64,000 nucleotides of DNA. Source: Chitinophaga sp. sic0106. GTDB taxonomy: Bacteria; Bacteroidota; Bacteroidia; Chitinophagales; Chitinophagaceae. The notes under the pieces were generated by a model. It made no database searches and was not told the DNA's origin. It saw nothing but the letters and a program-made list of their open reading frames with translations. Made by a program: the position numbers and the translations under genes. This document shows, piece by piece, positions 1 through 9,648 of this stretch. The stretch's first letter is position 1. Each line of letters starts with the position of its first letter. The DNA is taken from positions 186,001 to 250,000 of the forward strand of contig NZ_JAHUWJ010000007.1 in the NCBI RefSeq assembly GCF_019219075.1, in the 5' to 3' direction.

Positions 1-3000
1 TCAGTGAGGCGGTAACTGGCCTCGACGTCAGCGACTTCAACCTGACAAATGTCGCATCAGCAATACTGACCGGCACCGGCACCACCTACACCCTGGTGGT
101 AACGCCTGCCGCAAATGGTCCAGTGAGCATTAGTCTCGATGCTGATAACGCAGTTAATATCGGTAACAACGGTAACACGGCTTCCAATACACTCAACTTC
201 ACCTACGATGGTACTGCGCCAGCGGTAACCTCAGTTGCCGTACCGCCAAACGATTATTATAATGCCGGCACCACGCTCAACTTTATCGTTCGCTTTAACG
301 AGAACCTGGTCATTAACATCAGCGGCGGAACACCTACCCTGACGCTCAACATCGGAGGTACCAATGTAAACGCCGGCTTCACCAGCCAAAACGGCACCAA
401 CGGCCTCAACTTCCAGTATACCATATTGGATGGTCAGTCGGATATGGACGGTATCCAGGTAGTATCCCTCAATACTGCGGGAAGTACTATCAGAGACGCC
501 GCCACCAACAATGCAAACCTGACCCTCAATAATGTTGGTAATACATCATTTGTGAGAGTGAACACCACTCACCCAACGGTAACACTCAGCACACCGGCTA
601 CACCAAGCATGAATACGCCATTCACGGTGAATATCGCATTCAGTGAAAATGTAACCGGCTTCACCAGCGCAGGTATTTCCGTCACCAACGGATCTTCCAG
701 TCCGGTGACCGTTATCGACAATGCACATTACAGCGTGATCATCGTACCAGCCAGCGAAGGCCCGGTTACCATAAATGTTCCTGCTGACAAAGCACAAAAC
801 ATCGGTCACAACGGCAACACTGCCTCCAATACATTAACGGTCAACTACGATATCACCGCTCCGAAAGTAGCTGCTGTAGCAGTACCTGCAAGCAAATATT
901 ATAAAGCGGGTGATGTACTGAACTTTACCGTGAACTTCGATGAGGACTTCGTCCTGAATACTACAGGCGGTAATCCGTACCTGGCCTTGACTATTGGTTC
1001 CCAATCAGTACAGGCTGCCTACACCGGCGTTTCCACTAACCGCGAACTGAACTTTAGCTACACGGTTGTAAACGGAAATGAGGATACAGACGGTATTACT
1101 GTAAATGCGCTGAACGCAAATGGTTCAACCATCAGAGATGCCGCTACAAACGATGCAAACCTGACCCTTAATAACATCGGTATTACCACCGGCGTGTTGG
1201 TGAATACCACCAGCCCTACCGTAGTGCTGAGCTCCGCAGCTCCGGCATTGCTGAATGCGCCGTTCACCGTTACCGCTACCTTCAGTGAAGCAGTAGCTGT
1301 GCTGACAGCGGACGACCTGACCATAACTAACGGTACTGCCAGCAACGTGCAGTCGACAGATAATATCACCTACACCGTTACCATCACGCCAACAGCAGAT
1401 GGTGCCTTAAGTGTACAACTGCCGGCTAACAAAGCGGTAAACATTGGCGGCAATCCGAATATCGCTTCCAACACACTCAACTTTACCTACGATGGCACTG
1501 CACCAACGGTAACTGCCGTAACAGTACCAACCAACGGTTATTACAAAGCAGGCGATGTACTGAACTTCACTGTACGGTTCAGCGAAAACATCCAACTCAG
1601 CGGAGGAACACCTTCCCTGGATGTGATCCTGACTACTGGCACCGTGAAAGCTAACTATACCACTGCTACCGCCAACAGCCTGGCGTTTAGCTACACCGTA
1701 CAGCCTGGCGATATGGACCTCAACGGCATTGCACTGGGTACTGCCATCAGCTTAAACGGCAGCAGCATTAAAGACAATGCTACCAATAATGCCATCCTCA
1801 CGCTGAACAACATTGCTGCAACCAGCGGCGTATTTGTTCATACAGGATCACCGTCTGTACAGTTGTCCACCACCGCCGCCAGCCGCGTAAACGCACCGTT
1901 TACCGTAACCGCGGTGTTCAACGAAGCAGTAACCGGACTGATAGCCGCCGACTTCAACGTCACCAACGGCACGGCCAGCAACGTACAAACAGGGAATAAT
2001 ATCACTTATACCCTCATCATCACCCCAACTGCCGACGGCAACGTGAGCGTAACACTCCCGGCCGCACAGGCACAGAATGTGGTGAATAACGGCAATACGG
2101 CCTCCAATACCATTACCCTCCTCTACGATCACACCGCTCCTGCTATCGCCACAGGCCTCGCCTTTGAGATACTGGAAAGAAGTACCGTAGGTACACAGGT
2201 AGGTAAAGTAACGGCCACCGATGCCTCAGGTATCCTGCAAAACTGGACCATCGCTACCGACAACTCCAACGGCGCCTTCGCCATAGATGCCAACGGTAAC
2301 ATCACCGTGGCAGACCAGGCGAAACTCAACAGCATGGTGAACAACACCGTAACGTTAGGCATCACCGTTAGCGACGGACTCAATACCAGTGTAGCCGTAC
2401 CAGTTACCATCCAGGTGAAAATGGTGAACCAGGCGCCTACGCTCAATGCGATCGCCAACACCACCATCTGCCCTGATGGCCAGGAACACACCATCCAACT
2501 CAGTGGTGCTGCTACTGTAGAGCCAGGCCAGACATACACCTTCAACATCCTCACGGATAAAGCTTCCAACTTCGATAAGCTCAGTGTAAGCGCTGCCGGT
2601 GTAATCACCTACCAGCTCAAAACCAGCGCCACCGGCATTCAAAATGTGATCGTCACCATTAAGGACAATGGCGGTACCGCCAACGGTGGTATCGATACAT
2701 TACGCCGCTCCTTCAATATTGAAGTGGCTACCTTAGGTGCCGTAACCATCACCAGCGACAAAGGCAACACCATCTCCAAAGGAGATATTATACACCTCAC
2801 CGCTACCGGTGGTACACACTACGAATGGGATAATGCCGCCGGCATCATCAGCGGTCAACAGACCTCCGTACTGGAAGCCAGACCAATGCTGAACACTACT
2901 TATCATGTAACCGTAAGCAATGACTTAGGCTGTAAAAACACGGCAGACTTTGCCGTAACCGTTGTGGCCGACTTCAAAGTAGACGCAACAAATATCCTCA

Positions 3001-3245
3001 CTCCTAACGGGGATGGCAGAAATGATAAGTGGGTAATCCGCAACCTGGACAGCTATCCAAATAATGAAGTGAAAATTTTTGACCGCTCCGGCCGCATGGT
3101 ATACAGTCGCAAAAACTACAGCAACGACTGGGATGCTACCGTAAACGGTGCACCATTGTCTACCGGCACTTACTATTATATCTTATCGATAGAAAATGGT
3201 GCTAAAGTGGCCAAAGGTTACATCACCATCGTAAGAGAACAATAA
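1..3245 (+). CDS. Ig-like repeat surface protein with T9SS type B sorting domain (5' partial)
   Basis: The frame is open from the left edge, so the true start and signal peptide lie outside. Four copies or part-copies of a ~214-residue unit come first. Each has a 'Y-Y-x-A-G' strand, an 'AATN-ANLTLNN' segment and a 'VTNGTASNV' segment, as in bacterial Ig-like (Big_12-type) adhesins. A cadherin-like stretch follows (about nt 2150-2420), then PKD-like beta-domains. The last ~85 residues (from about nt 2985) are the gliding-motility C-terminal domain, with 'LTPNGDGRNDKW', 'VKIFDRSGRMVY' and 'LSTGTYYYIL'. That domain is the type B signal for the type IX secretion system, so the protein is probably exported and held at the cell surface, perhaps for adhesion. 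A strong terminator follows the stop. The family call is firm; the ligand is unknown. Confidence 0.9.
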   Translation, partial: SEAVTGLDVSDFNLTNVASAILTGTGTTYTLVVTPAANGPVSISLDADNAVNIGNNGNTASNTLNFTYDGTAPAVTSVAVPPNDYYNAGTTLNFIVRFNENLVINISGGTPTLTLNIGGTNVNAGFTSQNGTNGLNFQYTILDGQSDMDGIQVVSLNTAGSTIRDAATNNANLTLNNVGNTSFVRVNTTHPTVTLSTPATPSMNTPFTVNIAFSENVTGFTSAGISVTNGSSSPVTVIDNAHYSVIIVPASEGPVTINVPADKAQNIGHNGNTASNTLTVNYDITAPKVAAVAVPASKYYKAGDVLNFTVNFDEDFVLNTTGGNPYLALTIGSQSVQAAYTGVSTNRELNFSYTVVNGNEDTDGITVNALNANGSTIRDAATNDANLTLNNIGITTGVLVNTTSPTVVLSSAAPALLNAPFTVTATFSEAVAVLTADDLTITNGTASNVQSTDNITYTVTITPTADGALSVQLPANKAVNIGGNPNIASNTLNFTYDGTAPTVTAVTVPTNGYYKAGDVLNFTVRFSENIQLSGGTPSLDVILTTGTVKANYTTATANSLAFSYTVQPGDMDLNGIALGTAISLNGSSIKDNATNNAILTLNNIAATSGVFVHTGSPSVQLSTTAASRVNAPFTVTAVFNEAVTGLIAADFNVTNGTASNVQTGNNITYTLIITPTADGNVSVTLPAAQAQNVVNNGNTASNTITLLYDHTAPAIATGLAFEILERSTVGTQVGKVTATDASGILQNWTIATDNSNGAFAIDANGNITVADQAKLNSMVNNTVTLGITVSDGLNTSVAVPVTIQVKMVNQAPTLNAIANTTICPDGQEHTIQLSGAATVEPGQTYTFNILTDKASNFDKLSVSAAGVITYQLKTSATGIQNVIVTIKDNGGTANGGIDTLRRSFNIEVATLGAVTITSDKGNTISKGDIIHLTATGGTHYEWDNAAGIISGQQTSVLEARPMLNTTYHVTVSNDLGCKNTADFAVTVVADFKVDATNILTPNGDGRNDKWVIRNLDSYPNNEVKIFDRSGRMVYSRKNYSNDWDATVNGAPLSTGTYYYILSIENGAKVAKGYITIVREQ
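192..2112 (+). repeat. Tandem Ig-like domain repeats, unit about 640 bp
   Basis: The same in-frame landmark, encoding roughly 'N-T-L-N-F-T-Y-D-G-T-A-P', recurs at about 192, 834, 1476 and 2112. Spacings are 642, 642 and 636 bp. Copies have diverged at DNA level but keep register, so this is a coding tandem array that can expand or contract by recombination. Confidence 0.85.
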
Positions 3246-3270
3246 GTATTAGTTTAGCATCTTTCTATAA

Positions 3271-3306
3271 AAGTCAGCAGCCTTAACCGGCTGCTGACTT
3301 TTTTTT
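3271..3306 (+). terminator. Rho-independent terminator of the adhesin gene
   Basis: A perfect 12-bp stem (3271-3282 with 3289-3300) closes a 6-nt loop and runs into a T tract (to 3306), 25 bp after the adhesin stop codon. Confidence 0.9.
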
Positions 3307-3361
3307 ATCATACCGGCAGGAACTTTGTGTTCGTTTATGTTCATCATCAACACCATCACAT

Positions 3362-3772
3362 ATGCAAAAGCTTCAAAAAATCGACGCACACACCAATGTC
3401 CTCACCTGGTTTGAAATTCCGGCGGAGGACCTCGACAGGGCTAAAAAATTCTATGAAACCATTCTCGGAATTCAGATGGAAAAAAGAAAGGATGGAGATC
3501 ATGAGTCCGTTTTTTTCCCGTACGACCCCAAGGTGGTACAAGCTACATCCGGACGCGTAACAGGCGTGCTGGCTAAATCAGAAAGGCATACACCATCCGC
3601 CAATGGTACAGTGGTGTATATCAACGCCAGCCCGGACCTGCAAACGGTGTTAGACCGTGTAGTACCTGCCGGCGGAAAATTACTGTCTCCCAAAGTACAG
3701 ATACCTGCAGGTTACATTGCCATCATACTCGATTCAGAAGGTAATAAGGTAGGTTTGCATGCAGAAAAGTAG
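3362..3772 (+). CDS. VOC family protein (glyoxalase/bleomycin-resistance fold)
   Basis: A 136-residue protein. It shows the opening of a single vicinal-oxygen-chelate module, 'NVLTWFEIPAEDLDRAKKFY', with the usual 'FY...LG' helix after the first strand. The close is also typical: 'YIAIILDSEGNKVGLHA', where the final strand has D-x-E-G-N-x-(I/V)-G-L. Members often bind a divalent metal and act on small electrophiles or thiol adducts. This subgroup is generally uncharacterised and no substrate can be inferred. The gene stands alone between a terminator and the SusC leader region. The ATG at 3362 is the first in frame and gives the expected length. Confidence 0.85.
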   Translation: MQKLQKIDAHTNVLTWFEIPAEDLDRAKKFYETILGIQMEKRKDGDHESVFFPYDPKVVQATSGRVTGVLAKSERHTPSANGTVVYINASPDLQTVLDRVVPAGGKLLSPKVQIPAGYIAIILDSEGNKVGLHAEK

Positions 3773-3783
3773 CGTTGGGCGTC

Positions 3784-3799
3784 CCGCGCGCCCGCGCGG
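3784..3799. other. GC-only hairpin after the VOC gene
   Basis: CCGCGCG (3784-3790) and CGCGCGG (3793-3799) are exact complements, with two bases between them. Flanking GGGC and GCCC bases could extend the fold. No T-run follows, so it may be a 3' end stabiliser or a repetitive palindrome rather than a classical terminator. Confidence 0.45.
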
Positions 3800-4083
3800 C
3801 CCCTCTAAAGGTGACACCGAAGGTCTAATCTTCCCTCCTATTTTAAATATAAATTAATCATTTGCTAATACAATATTATCCCACCCCAAAATTTGCCTCC
3901 GTCGATATCAATTATTCTATAACTTCCCGTTACGTCAGTGCTACAGCCCACGCTGCCACCGGCAAATTCCACAACTGTTCATTTACAACCAAAACCGCCC
4001 AATGCTGAAAGTCATACTGTTAGCATTGCCAGAAGAGAAGAACCAGATATAGTACATAGACAGGCGAATAAACTATCAACTAA

Positions 4084-4105
4084 AGACCTTCGAGTCTCTT
4101 TTTTT
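4084..4105 (+). terminator. Possible attenuator in the SusC leader
   Basis: A short stem AGAC/GTCT surrounds a TTCG-containing loop and is followed by a run of seven T (4099-4105), about 160 bp before the SusC start. The stem is weak, so premature termination here is only a possibility. Confidence 0.3.
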
Positions 4106-4162
4106 ATTGAAGAAATGCAATCGTTTGCACAACCAGTATCTATTCACGTATAAAACCACATT

Positions 4163-4270
4163 ATGAAAAAAACATCAGCCCGTTACGGCGCACCAGAAAC
4201 ATCTGCTGGCGGCTGTTACCAACTAACACATTTTCATACCCTGACTAACACCCAAAAAATTGCGTTATGA
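4163..4270 (+). CDS. Possible 35-residue leader peptide overlapping SusC start
   Basis: A short frame begins with ATG AAA AAA and ends in TGA at 4268-4270. That stop overlaps the SusC start at 4267 as ATGA, an arrangement often linked to translational coupling. The encoded peptide is hydrophilic, has no signal sequence and matches nothing I recognise. It may be fortuitous; a real role would be as a translated leader controlling SusC. Confidence 0.3.
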   Translation: MKKTSARYGAPETSAGGCYQLTHFHTLTNTQKIAL

Positions 4271-7200
4271 GAAGTAAAGGGAAAATTATCATTGCCATCA
4301 TGCTGCTCCTCTGTGTCTCCTATGTGCATTCGTATGCACAATCAGGCACTGTAACGGGCACCGTAACTGACCAGGGAGGCTCACCGCTTCCCGGCGCCAC
4401 CGTGGAAGCCACCTCCGGCGGGAAACGTGTGAACGTCGCTATCTCCGATAGTATCGGAAAATTTGTATTCAGAAATTTACCCGCAGCCAGCTATACTTTT
4501 AACGTGAGTATGATTGGCTTCGATGCTAAATCTTTTACCGGTTATAAAATCGGCACCGGCAACAATACACCGCTATCGTTCATCGTGTCCTCCAACGTGA
4601 GTGAGCTGAACAGCGTAGTGGTAGTAGGTTATGGTACCCGCAAACGCCAGGATGTGACCGGCGCCGTTGCGAAAGCAGATTTACAGGTACAGAAACAATC
4701 GCCGAATGCAAACGTAATGTCGTCCCTCAGGGGAACAGTACCCGGCCTCACCGTAGGTCAGGTAGGCAGGGCCGGTACCGACCCTACTCTGATGGTACGC
4801 GGCCGCAACTCTATTTCCGGTACTACCTCGCCCCTGATTGTGGTGGATGGACTGATTTACAGAGGCTCACTGACCTCCATCAATCCTTCTGATATCGCCA
4901 GTATTGATTTATTGAAAGATGCCAGTGCCGCCGCTGTATATGGCTCTCAGGCCTCTAACGGGGTGATCCTGGTGACCACCAAAAGCGGCGCCAGCGGCAT
5001 GGATAAATTAACGGTGGATTATAGCGGTTCCTACTCCATTCAGGACATGACCAAGAAAGATATGCGCCCGGCATCCGGTGCACAGTACGTGCAAAAGCTG
5101 GGCGACTGGTACCTGTCCGAGAGTCGTGACCCGAACGACCCTACGAAAATGAACCCTAACTGGGACCCCACTACGAAAATGCCAGCTATTGAGGCCGACA
5201 ACTATAAAAACGGCTACGAGGCCAACTGGTGGGACCTGATGACGAACAGCCGCCCACGCATCCAAAACCATAACATCGGCCTTAGCGGCCGTTCCAAGAA
5301 ACTACGCTTCTACATGGGCTATGGTTACTTCGATCAGGTGAACCTCATCAAAGGTGATAACTACCGCAGAAACAGCATCCGCGTAAACGTGGAAGCCAAG
5401 CCAGCCGACTGGTTGACCGTTGGCGCGCAAACAAGTCTTTCTATCAATGATTACAGCGGCGTTTCTCCTGCTTTCTCCGACATCATGCTGCTGAAGCCTT
5501 ATAATCTCCCGTTTGACCCAAAAACCGGACAAATGCTGGAGTTTTATGCACAAACGACCACACCTACACCAATTGAAGTCCTGAAAAGATCCAGGGACCT
5601 CGATCGCAACCTGAACTTAACAGGTAACTTTTTTGTGAGCATCGACATTCCTTACATCAAAGGGCTGAACTATCGGGTCAACTTCGGGAACAACTATATC
5701 AGTTCCAACAGGTTCAACTACAATGCCCCCTCTGTGGAAGCAACTGCCTACAAAACCTATCAGACGGACTACTTCCTGACGCTGGATAATATTCTCACCT
5801 ATAAAAGAGATTTCGGGAAACACGGTGTGGACCTCACTTTGCTATATGGCGCGGAAGTGAATAATCATGACGGAACCAGTACTTCCGCAGGTGGTATTAC
5901 AAACGGCGTATTGTCGTACAACAGGCTGGATGTTGGTGATCCTGCGCGACTCACCACCTCTAACGACCTGAGTATACTGCCCTGGAAAGAGCAGGCACTA
6001 TACCAAATGGCGCGACTCTCCTACTCTTTCGATAAAAAATATATTCTCACCGGTACTGTCAGAAGAGATGGATTCTCCGGATTTTCTGCTACCAACAAAT
6101 GGGCTACCTTCCCGTCACTTGCATTTGCATGGCGTATGAAGGAAGAAGAGTTTCTCAAACCGGTTAGCTTTATCGATGACCTGAAACTGCGACTCTCCTA
6201 CGGCTCCACCGGTAACAGAACTGTGGGCCGCTATCAAACACTGGCACAGATGAGTGTAGGCCTCGGCAACGGTTATCTGTACGGGACCTCCGGCGGTGCG
6301 CAATTAGGTACCTTCTTAAATCAGCTGCCTAACTCCGCCCTTCGCTGGGAAACCACCAATTCCTTTAACACCGGCGTGGATTTCTCTTTCCTTAACAATC
6401 GTCTCTTCGGTTCACTGGATCTCTATTTCTCCAATTCAAAAAACCTGTTGAACTCCAGGGCTACCCCTACTATCACGGGTTTCAATACGTTCCTGATCAA
6501 CATCGGAAAAATCCAGAACAGAGGCCAGGAGCTGAACATCACCGGTGTTCCTGTTGCCGGCAAGGACTTCAAATGGGAAGTAACGGGTAACTTCTTCCGC
6601 AACCGCAATAAAGTGCTGGATATCGATGGGACCCAAAAAGACCTGATCAATGGCGGAGATCCGATCCTGAGTTACTTCATCGGACAGCCTTATGGCGTGG
6701 TGTACGACTACAAAATCACCGGTATGTATCAGATCGGCGACAAGATCCCGGACGGCCTCGCCGCACAGGGTTTCAAAGCGGGTCAGTACAGTATCGAAGA
6801 CAGAACCGGCGATGGAAAGATTACTCCGGATGATAAACAGATCCTCGGAAAGCTGGACCCATCATATAGTCTGGGTATCAGCAATAGTTTCAGCTACAAG
6901 GCTTTCCAGCTGAAATTCTTCATCAACACCATACAGGGCGGTAAAAATGGTTACCTCGGAGCACCGGGTATCATGCTGCAAAATCCGGACAACATCCGCA
7001 ACAACAACGGCTTTGTGTATGATTACTGGACGCCTAATAACCCGAATGCACGCTACAGAAGTATTGCGGCTTACGTGGCCACGCTGGGCGAGAATTTCGG
7101 GCCGTATATGTCGAGGAGTTTTATCCGTTTGCAAGATGTAACCCTCACGTATACCTTACCGGAAGGGGTTTTAAGTCGCTTAAAAGTGATCAGATCCGCC

Positions 7201-7386
7201 AGCATATATGTGAATGCACAAAATCTGCTGACCATCACCAAGTGGGACGGATGGGATCCTGAATCCAATCCTCCAGCCAGCCAGCGCTCGTCGCTTGGCC
7301 TGAGAATGCCTGGTGGCCTCGGTTTGGACCAGAATGGTTACCCGGTGATGAAAAACTTTTCACTGGGTGTGAACGTGACATTTTAA
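4267..7386 (+). CDS. SusC/RagA family TonB-linked outer membrane receptor
   Basis: A 1039-residue TonB-dependent transporter expected to pair with the SusD lipoprotein encoded next. The signal peptide ends near 'HSYAQ'. Residues ~28-110 form a carboxypeptidase-D-like regulatory domain ('GTVTDQGGSPLPGATVEA'). A plug domain follows, opening with 'VVVVGYGTRKRQDVTGAV' and carrying the SusC signature 'DASAAAVYGSQASNGVI'. The rest is a 22-strand-type barrel ending in 'NVTF'. There is no N-terminal STN domain, unlike the second SusC in this window, so direct signalling to a FecR is not expected, and none is encoded nearby. The substrate is likely an oligosaccharide or peptide; the fucosidase encoded just beyond hints at a fucosylated glycan, but this is inference. 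Confidence 0.95.
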   Translation: MRSKGKIIIAIMLLLCVSYVHSYAQSGTVTGTVTDQGGSPLPGATVEATSGGKRVNVAISDSIGKFVFRNLPAASYTFNVSMIGFDAKSFTGYKIGTGNNTPLSFIVSSNVSELNSVVVVGYGTRKRQDVTGAVAKADLQVQKQSPNANVMSSLRGTVPGLTVGQVGRAGTDPTLMVRGRNSISGTTSPLIVVDGLIYRGSLTSINPSDIASIDLLKDASAAAVYGSQASNGVILVTTKSGASGMDKLTVDYSGSYSIQDMTKKDMRPASGAQYVQKLGDWYLSESRDPNDPTKMNPNWDPTTKMPAIEADNYKNGYEANWWDLMTNSRPRIQNHNIGLSGRSKKLRFYMGYGYFDQVNLIKGDNYRRNSIRVNVEAKPADWLTVGAQTSLSINDYSGVSPAFSDIMLLKPYNLPFDPKTGQMLEFYAQTTTPTPIEVLKRSRDLDRNLNLTGNFFVSIDIPYIKGLNYRVNFGNNYISSNRFNYNAPSVEATAYKTYQTDYFLTLDNILTYKRDFGKHGVDLTLLYGAEVNNHDGTSTSAGGITNGVLSYNRLDVGDPARLTTSNDLSILPWKEQALYQMARLSYSFDKKYILTGTVRRDGFSGFSATNKWATFPSLAFAWRMKEEEFLKPVSFIDDLKLRLSYGSTGNRTVGRYQTLAQMSVGLGNGYLYGTSGGAQLGTFLNQLPNSALRWETTNSFNTGVDFSFLNNRLFGSLDLYFSNSKNLLNSRATPTITGFNTFLINIGKIQNRGQELNITGVPVAGKDFKWEVTGNFFRNRNKVLDIDGTQKDLINGGDPILSYFIGQPYGVVYDYKITGMYQIGDKIPDGLAAQGFKAGQYSIEDRTGDGKITPDDKQILGKLDPSYSLGISNSFSYKAFQLKFFINTIQGGKNGYLGAPGIMLQNPDNIRNNNGFVYDYWTPNNPNARYRSIAAYVATLGENFGPYMSRSFIRLQDVTLTYTLPEGVLSRLKVIRSASIYVNAQNLLTITKWDGWDPESNPPASQRSSLGLRMPGGLGLDQNGYPVMKNFSLGVNVTF

Positions 7387-7404
7387 TGCATTAAACTTAA
7401 AGAC

Positions 7405-9114
7405 ATGAAAAAAAGCATCTTCATATACCTGTTTGGCATCAGTGCAATCGTTTCTTCCTGCAGCAAGAGCTTCCTGGACGAAGATCCGCTGTCGATCTAC
7501 ACGCCGGACAACTCCCTGCAAAACGCCACCCAGTATCAGCAGGCTACTAATAACCTGTACAATGGTGTGCGTAATATTTACATGGGTAATATCAATCTGG
7601 ATACTTACTTCGGGCTGTATTATGCGACGGACTTTGCTTACAACGCTACTGACTATGATCCGGCAGCAAAGCTGAACGCTTACAAAGCTACGATGGTGCC
7701 CAGCTACTTTATTCCGCAAGGCATCTGGACCGCTTATTACAAGATTATCACTAACGCTAACCTGATCATTAGTCAGCTGAATAAATCCACCCAACTGAGC
7801 GACGCCGACAAGAATAATTTCATGGGCCAGGCTTTGTTTTTCAGGGCTTATTCCTATAAAATCCTGGCGAATCTCTTTGGTGGCGTTCCACTGGAACTGA
7901 ATGAGCTGGCGGCTCCCCGCTACGATTATGTGCGTACCAGCAGGGACAGTGTATATCTCCAATGTAAAAAGGATCTGGAGCAGGCGGTGACCTTGCTGTC
8001 CGATATCAACAAGGTGCCGGATGGTACTGTTAATAAGCAGATTGCACAACACATACTTACAGAAGTCCTGATTTCGCTGAAAGATTACGATGGCGCTATT
8101 GCCAGCGCTTCTTCTGTGATCAATTTTTCCGGTGTATCGCTGATGACCAGCAGGTTTGGCAGAAGAGCCAATTTACCGGGTGATGTGTACCGCGATTTGT
8201 TTGAGTACAACAATCAGAATTATAGCACCGGTAACCATGAAGGATTGCTGGTGATACAGTCTACCCTGAACAACTCTGCCTCTGTGGGCGATCAGACTGC
8301 CTGGGCAGTAGTACCGAGCTTAACAGGGGTGCGGATTGTGGAGTCTACTACGAAAACAAAAATACCGATTCTGTTCAACGCTAAATTCGTGGATAGTGTA
8401 TCCTCCAATGGTGTTGGCTGGATACGGCCTACCTCCCATTTCTTTTACGAGATCTGGACTCCTGGGGACATTCGCAATTCACCGAATAACATTGTGAGGG
8501 ATATTCAGATTTCCGGAGTGCCTGCTACCTCTCCTGATTATGGCAAATGGTATGTAAAGGATGGCTACAAGGCCAAGGTGCAGCCGGCGGATTTCCGTGA
8601 TACTATTCGTAATTTTTATCCGGTGATCCGGAAAGCCTCTCCTTCGGCGGGTGATTTTGTATCCGTTGCGGGCCCCGCTATTTTAACGAATGTGACCAAT
8701 CCTTTTGGTGGCTTATTGTTAAATGGCGCTTCCAGGTTATTTATGCAGAAGTACATGGCCCGCCTGGCGGAAACCTATCTGTTAAGGGCAGAAGCTTACC
8801 TGGGCAAAGGTGACAGACAAAAAGCTGCCGAAGATGTGAACGTGGTGCGTAACAGGTCCCAGGCTGGCATTGCCACTGCTGGGGAAATGAGCATCGATTA
8901 CCTGCTGGATGAGCGCTTACGTGAGTTATACATGGAGGAGTTCCGTGCCGTAACGCTGACGCGCTTAGGCTTGCTGTACGACCGTGATAAAAAGTATAAT
9001 CCGAAGTCGGGGCTTACCATAGAGCCGTACCATAATTTATGGCCGATACCCACTACGGAGATCACGCAGAATACAGGGGCGGTATTGGAGCAGAATACAG
9101 GATATGGAAATTAA
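7405..9114 (+). CDS. RagB/SusD family nutrient uptake lipoprotein
   Basis: A 569-residue surface lipoprotein, partner and lid of the preceding SusC. The signal peptide ends in the lipobox-like 'VSSCSKSFLDEDP', which is typical of SusD. The TPR-like body shows 'GQALFFRAYSYKILANLFGGVPL' and the C-terminal 'YLLRAEAYLGKGDRQKAAEDVNVVRNR', then 'LLDERLRELYMEEFRAVTLTRLG' and 'LWPIPTTEI', all SusD hallmarks. It starts 18 bp after the SusC stop and ends in a strong terminator, so the two form a bicistronic unit. Confidence 0.95.
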   Translation: MKKSIFIYLFGISAIVSSCSKSFLDEDPLSIYTPDNSLQNATQYQQATNNLYNGVRNIYMGNINLDTYFGLYYATDFAYNATDYDPAAKLNAYKATMVPSYFIPQGIWTAYYKIITNANLIISQLNKSTQLSDADKNNFMGQALFFRAYSYKILANLFGGVPLELNELAAPRYDYVRTSRDSVYLQCKKDLEQAVTLLSDINKVPDGTVNKQIAQHILTEVLISLKDYDGAIASASSVINFSGVSLMTSRFGRRANLPGDVYRDLFEYNNQNYSTGNHEGLLVIQSTLNNSASVGDQTAWAVVPSLTGVRIVESTTKTKIPILFNAKFVDSVSSNGVGWIRPTSHFFYEIWTPGDIRNSPNNIVRDIQISGVPATSPDYGKWYVKDGYKAKVQPADFRDTIRNFYPVIRKASPSAGDFVSVAGPAILTNVTNPFGGLLLNGASRLFMQKYMARLAETYLLRAEAYLGKGDRQKAAEDVNVVRNRSQAGIATAGEMSIDYLLDERLRELYMEEFRAVTLTRLGLLYDRDKKYNPKSGLTIEPYHNLWPIPTTEITQNTGAVLEQNTGYGN

Positions 9115-9121
9115 AATTTAC

Positions 9122-9150
9122 AGGTCCGGCTTATGAGCCGGACCTTTTTT
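9122..9150 (+). terminator. Rho-independent terminator of the SusC/SusD unit
   Basis: A perfect 9-bp stem, AGGTCCGGC (9122-9130) with GCCGGACCT (9137-9145), has a 6-nt loop and a T tract to 9150, just past the SusD stop. Confidence 0.9.
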
Positions 9151-9238
9151 GATTTTAGGGAGATATCAGGGCTGCCTTAAAGGCGGCCACTATGCAGCGA
9201 TGGTGTATGACGGGGGATATACGCCAATTTTGTGCAGC

Positions 9239-9541
9239 TCAGGCGTCTTTAATTCCCAGGTAATGCATTACATAATGCACAATTCGATCAGCCTGTGATG
9301 CTGTTAAATTGTTTACAGACGATTTTAAATAACCATGCAGCGTTTCCGGCAGCATTACTTTGGCCTTGGTCAACAACGCATTTACCTCTACTTCCGGTAT
9401 GTGAAGGGTGTCAGCTGTTTCCCGGACAGTCATGGATGCTATTTCACGGAGCCGGAATACCAGGCGGCATTGTTCCGGTAATTGTTCAATGGCATTTTCC
9501 AATATCTGTGTGAGTTCATTTGCGGGTATGTTGCTATCCAT
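9239..9541 (-). pseudogene. Orphan sigma-70 region 4 (truncated ECF sigma factor)
   Basis: The ~100 residues from the ATG at 9541 match only the C-terminal half of an ECF sigma factor: 'ENAIEQLPEQCRLVFRLREI' followed by the helix-turn-helix 'MTVRETADTLHIPEVEVNAL'. Region 2, needed to bind core polymerase and the -10 element, is absent. The frame continues upstream to a stop at 9653 with no ATG, only a TTG at 9601, and passes through the fucosidase terminator. The best reading is a 5'-deleted remnant. A stand-alone region 4 regulator is possible but less likely. Confidence 0.6.
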
Positions 9542-9610
9542 TTTGTCATAGGAGTAGATTTTGTTCAAACTACCTGCTCCATTAGATGACAAGCACAACA
9601 AAAAGGTTAC

Positions 9611-9643
9611 AAAAAAGCCCGGTAAAACATAGTTTACCGGGCT
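9611..9643 (-). terminator. Rho-independent terminator of the fucosidase gene
   Basis: A perfect 11-bp stem (9616-9626 with 9633-9643) has a 6-nt loop and is followed on the minus strand by a run of six T. It lies just after the fucosidase stop codon at 9649-9651. Confidence 0.9.
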
Positions 9644-9648
9644 ACTTA

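Larger units (their letters stand above)
3773..4266. other. 494-bp intergenic region upstream of SusC
   Basis: No convincing protein gene. It holds a GC-rich hairpin (3784-3799), a loose promoter-like pair (TTTG at 3861 and AAAATTTG at 3888-3895, with a 23-bp gap that is longer than usual), a hairpin plus T-run (4084-4105), and a 35-codon reading frame that overlaps the SusC start codon. The length suggests a regulated 5' leader. Confidence 0.6.

Noticed and set aside
3938..4153. 71-residue frame in the SusC leader
   Set aside because: Pro/Thr/Ser-rich, no ribosome-binding context, no recognisable fold; it runs across a hairpin and T-run.
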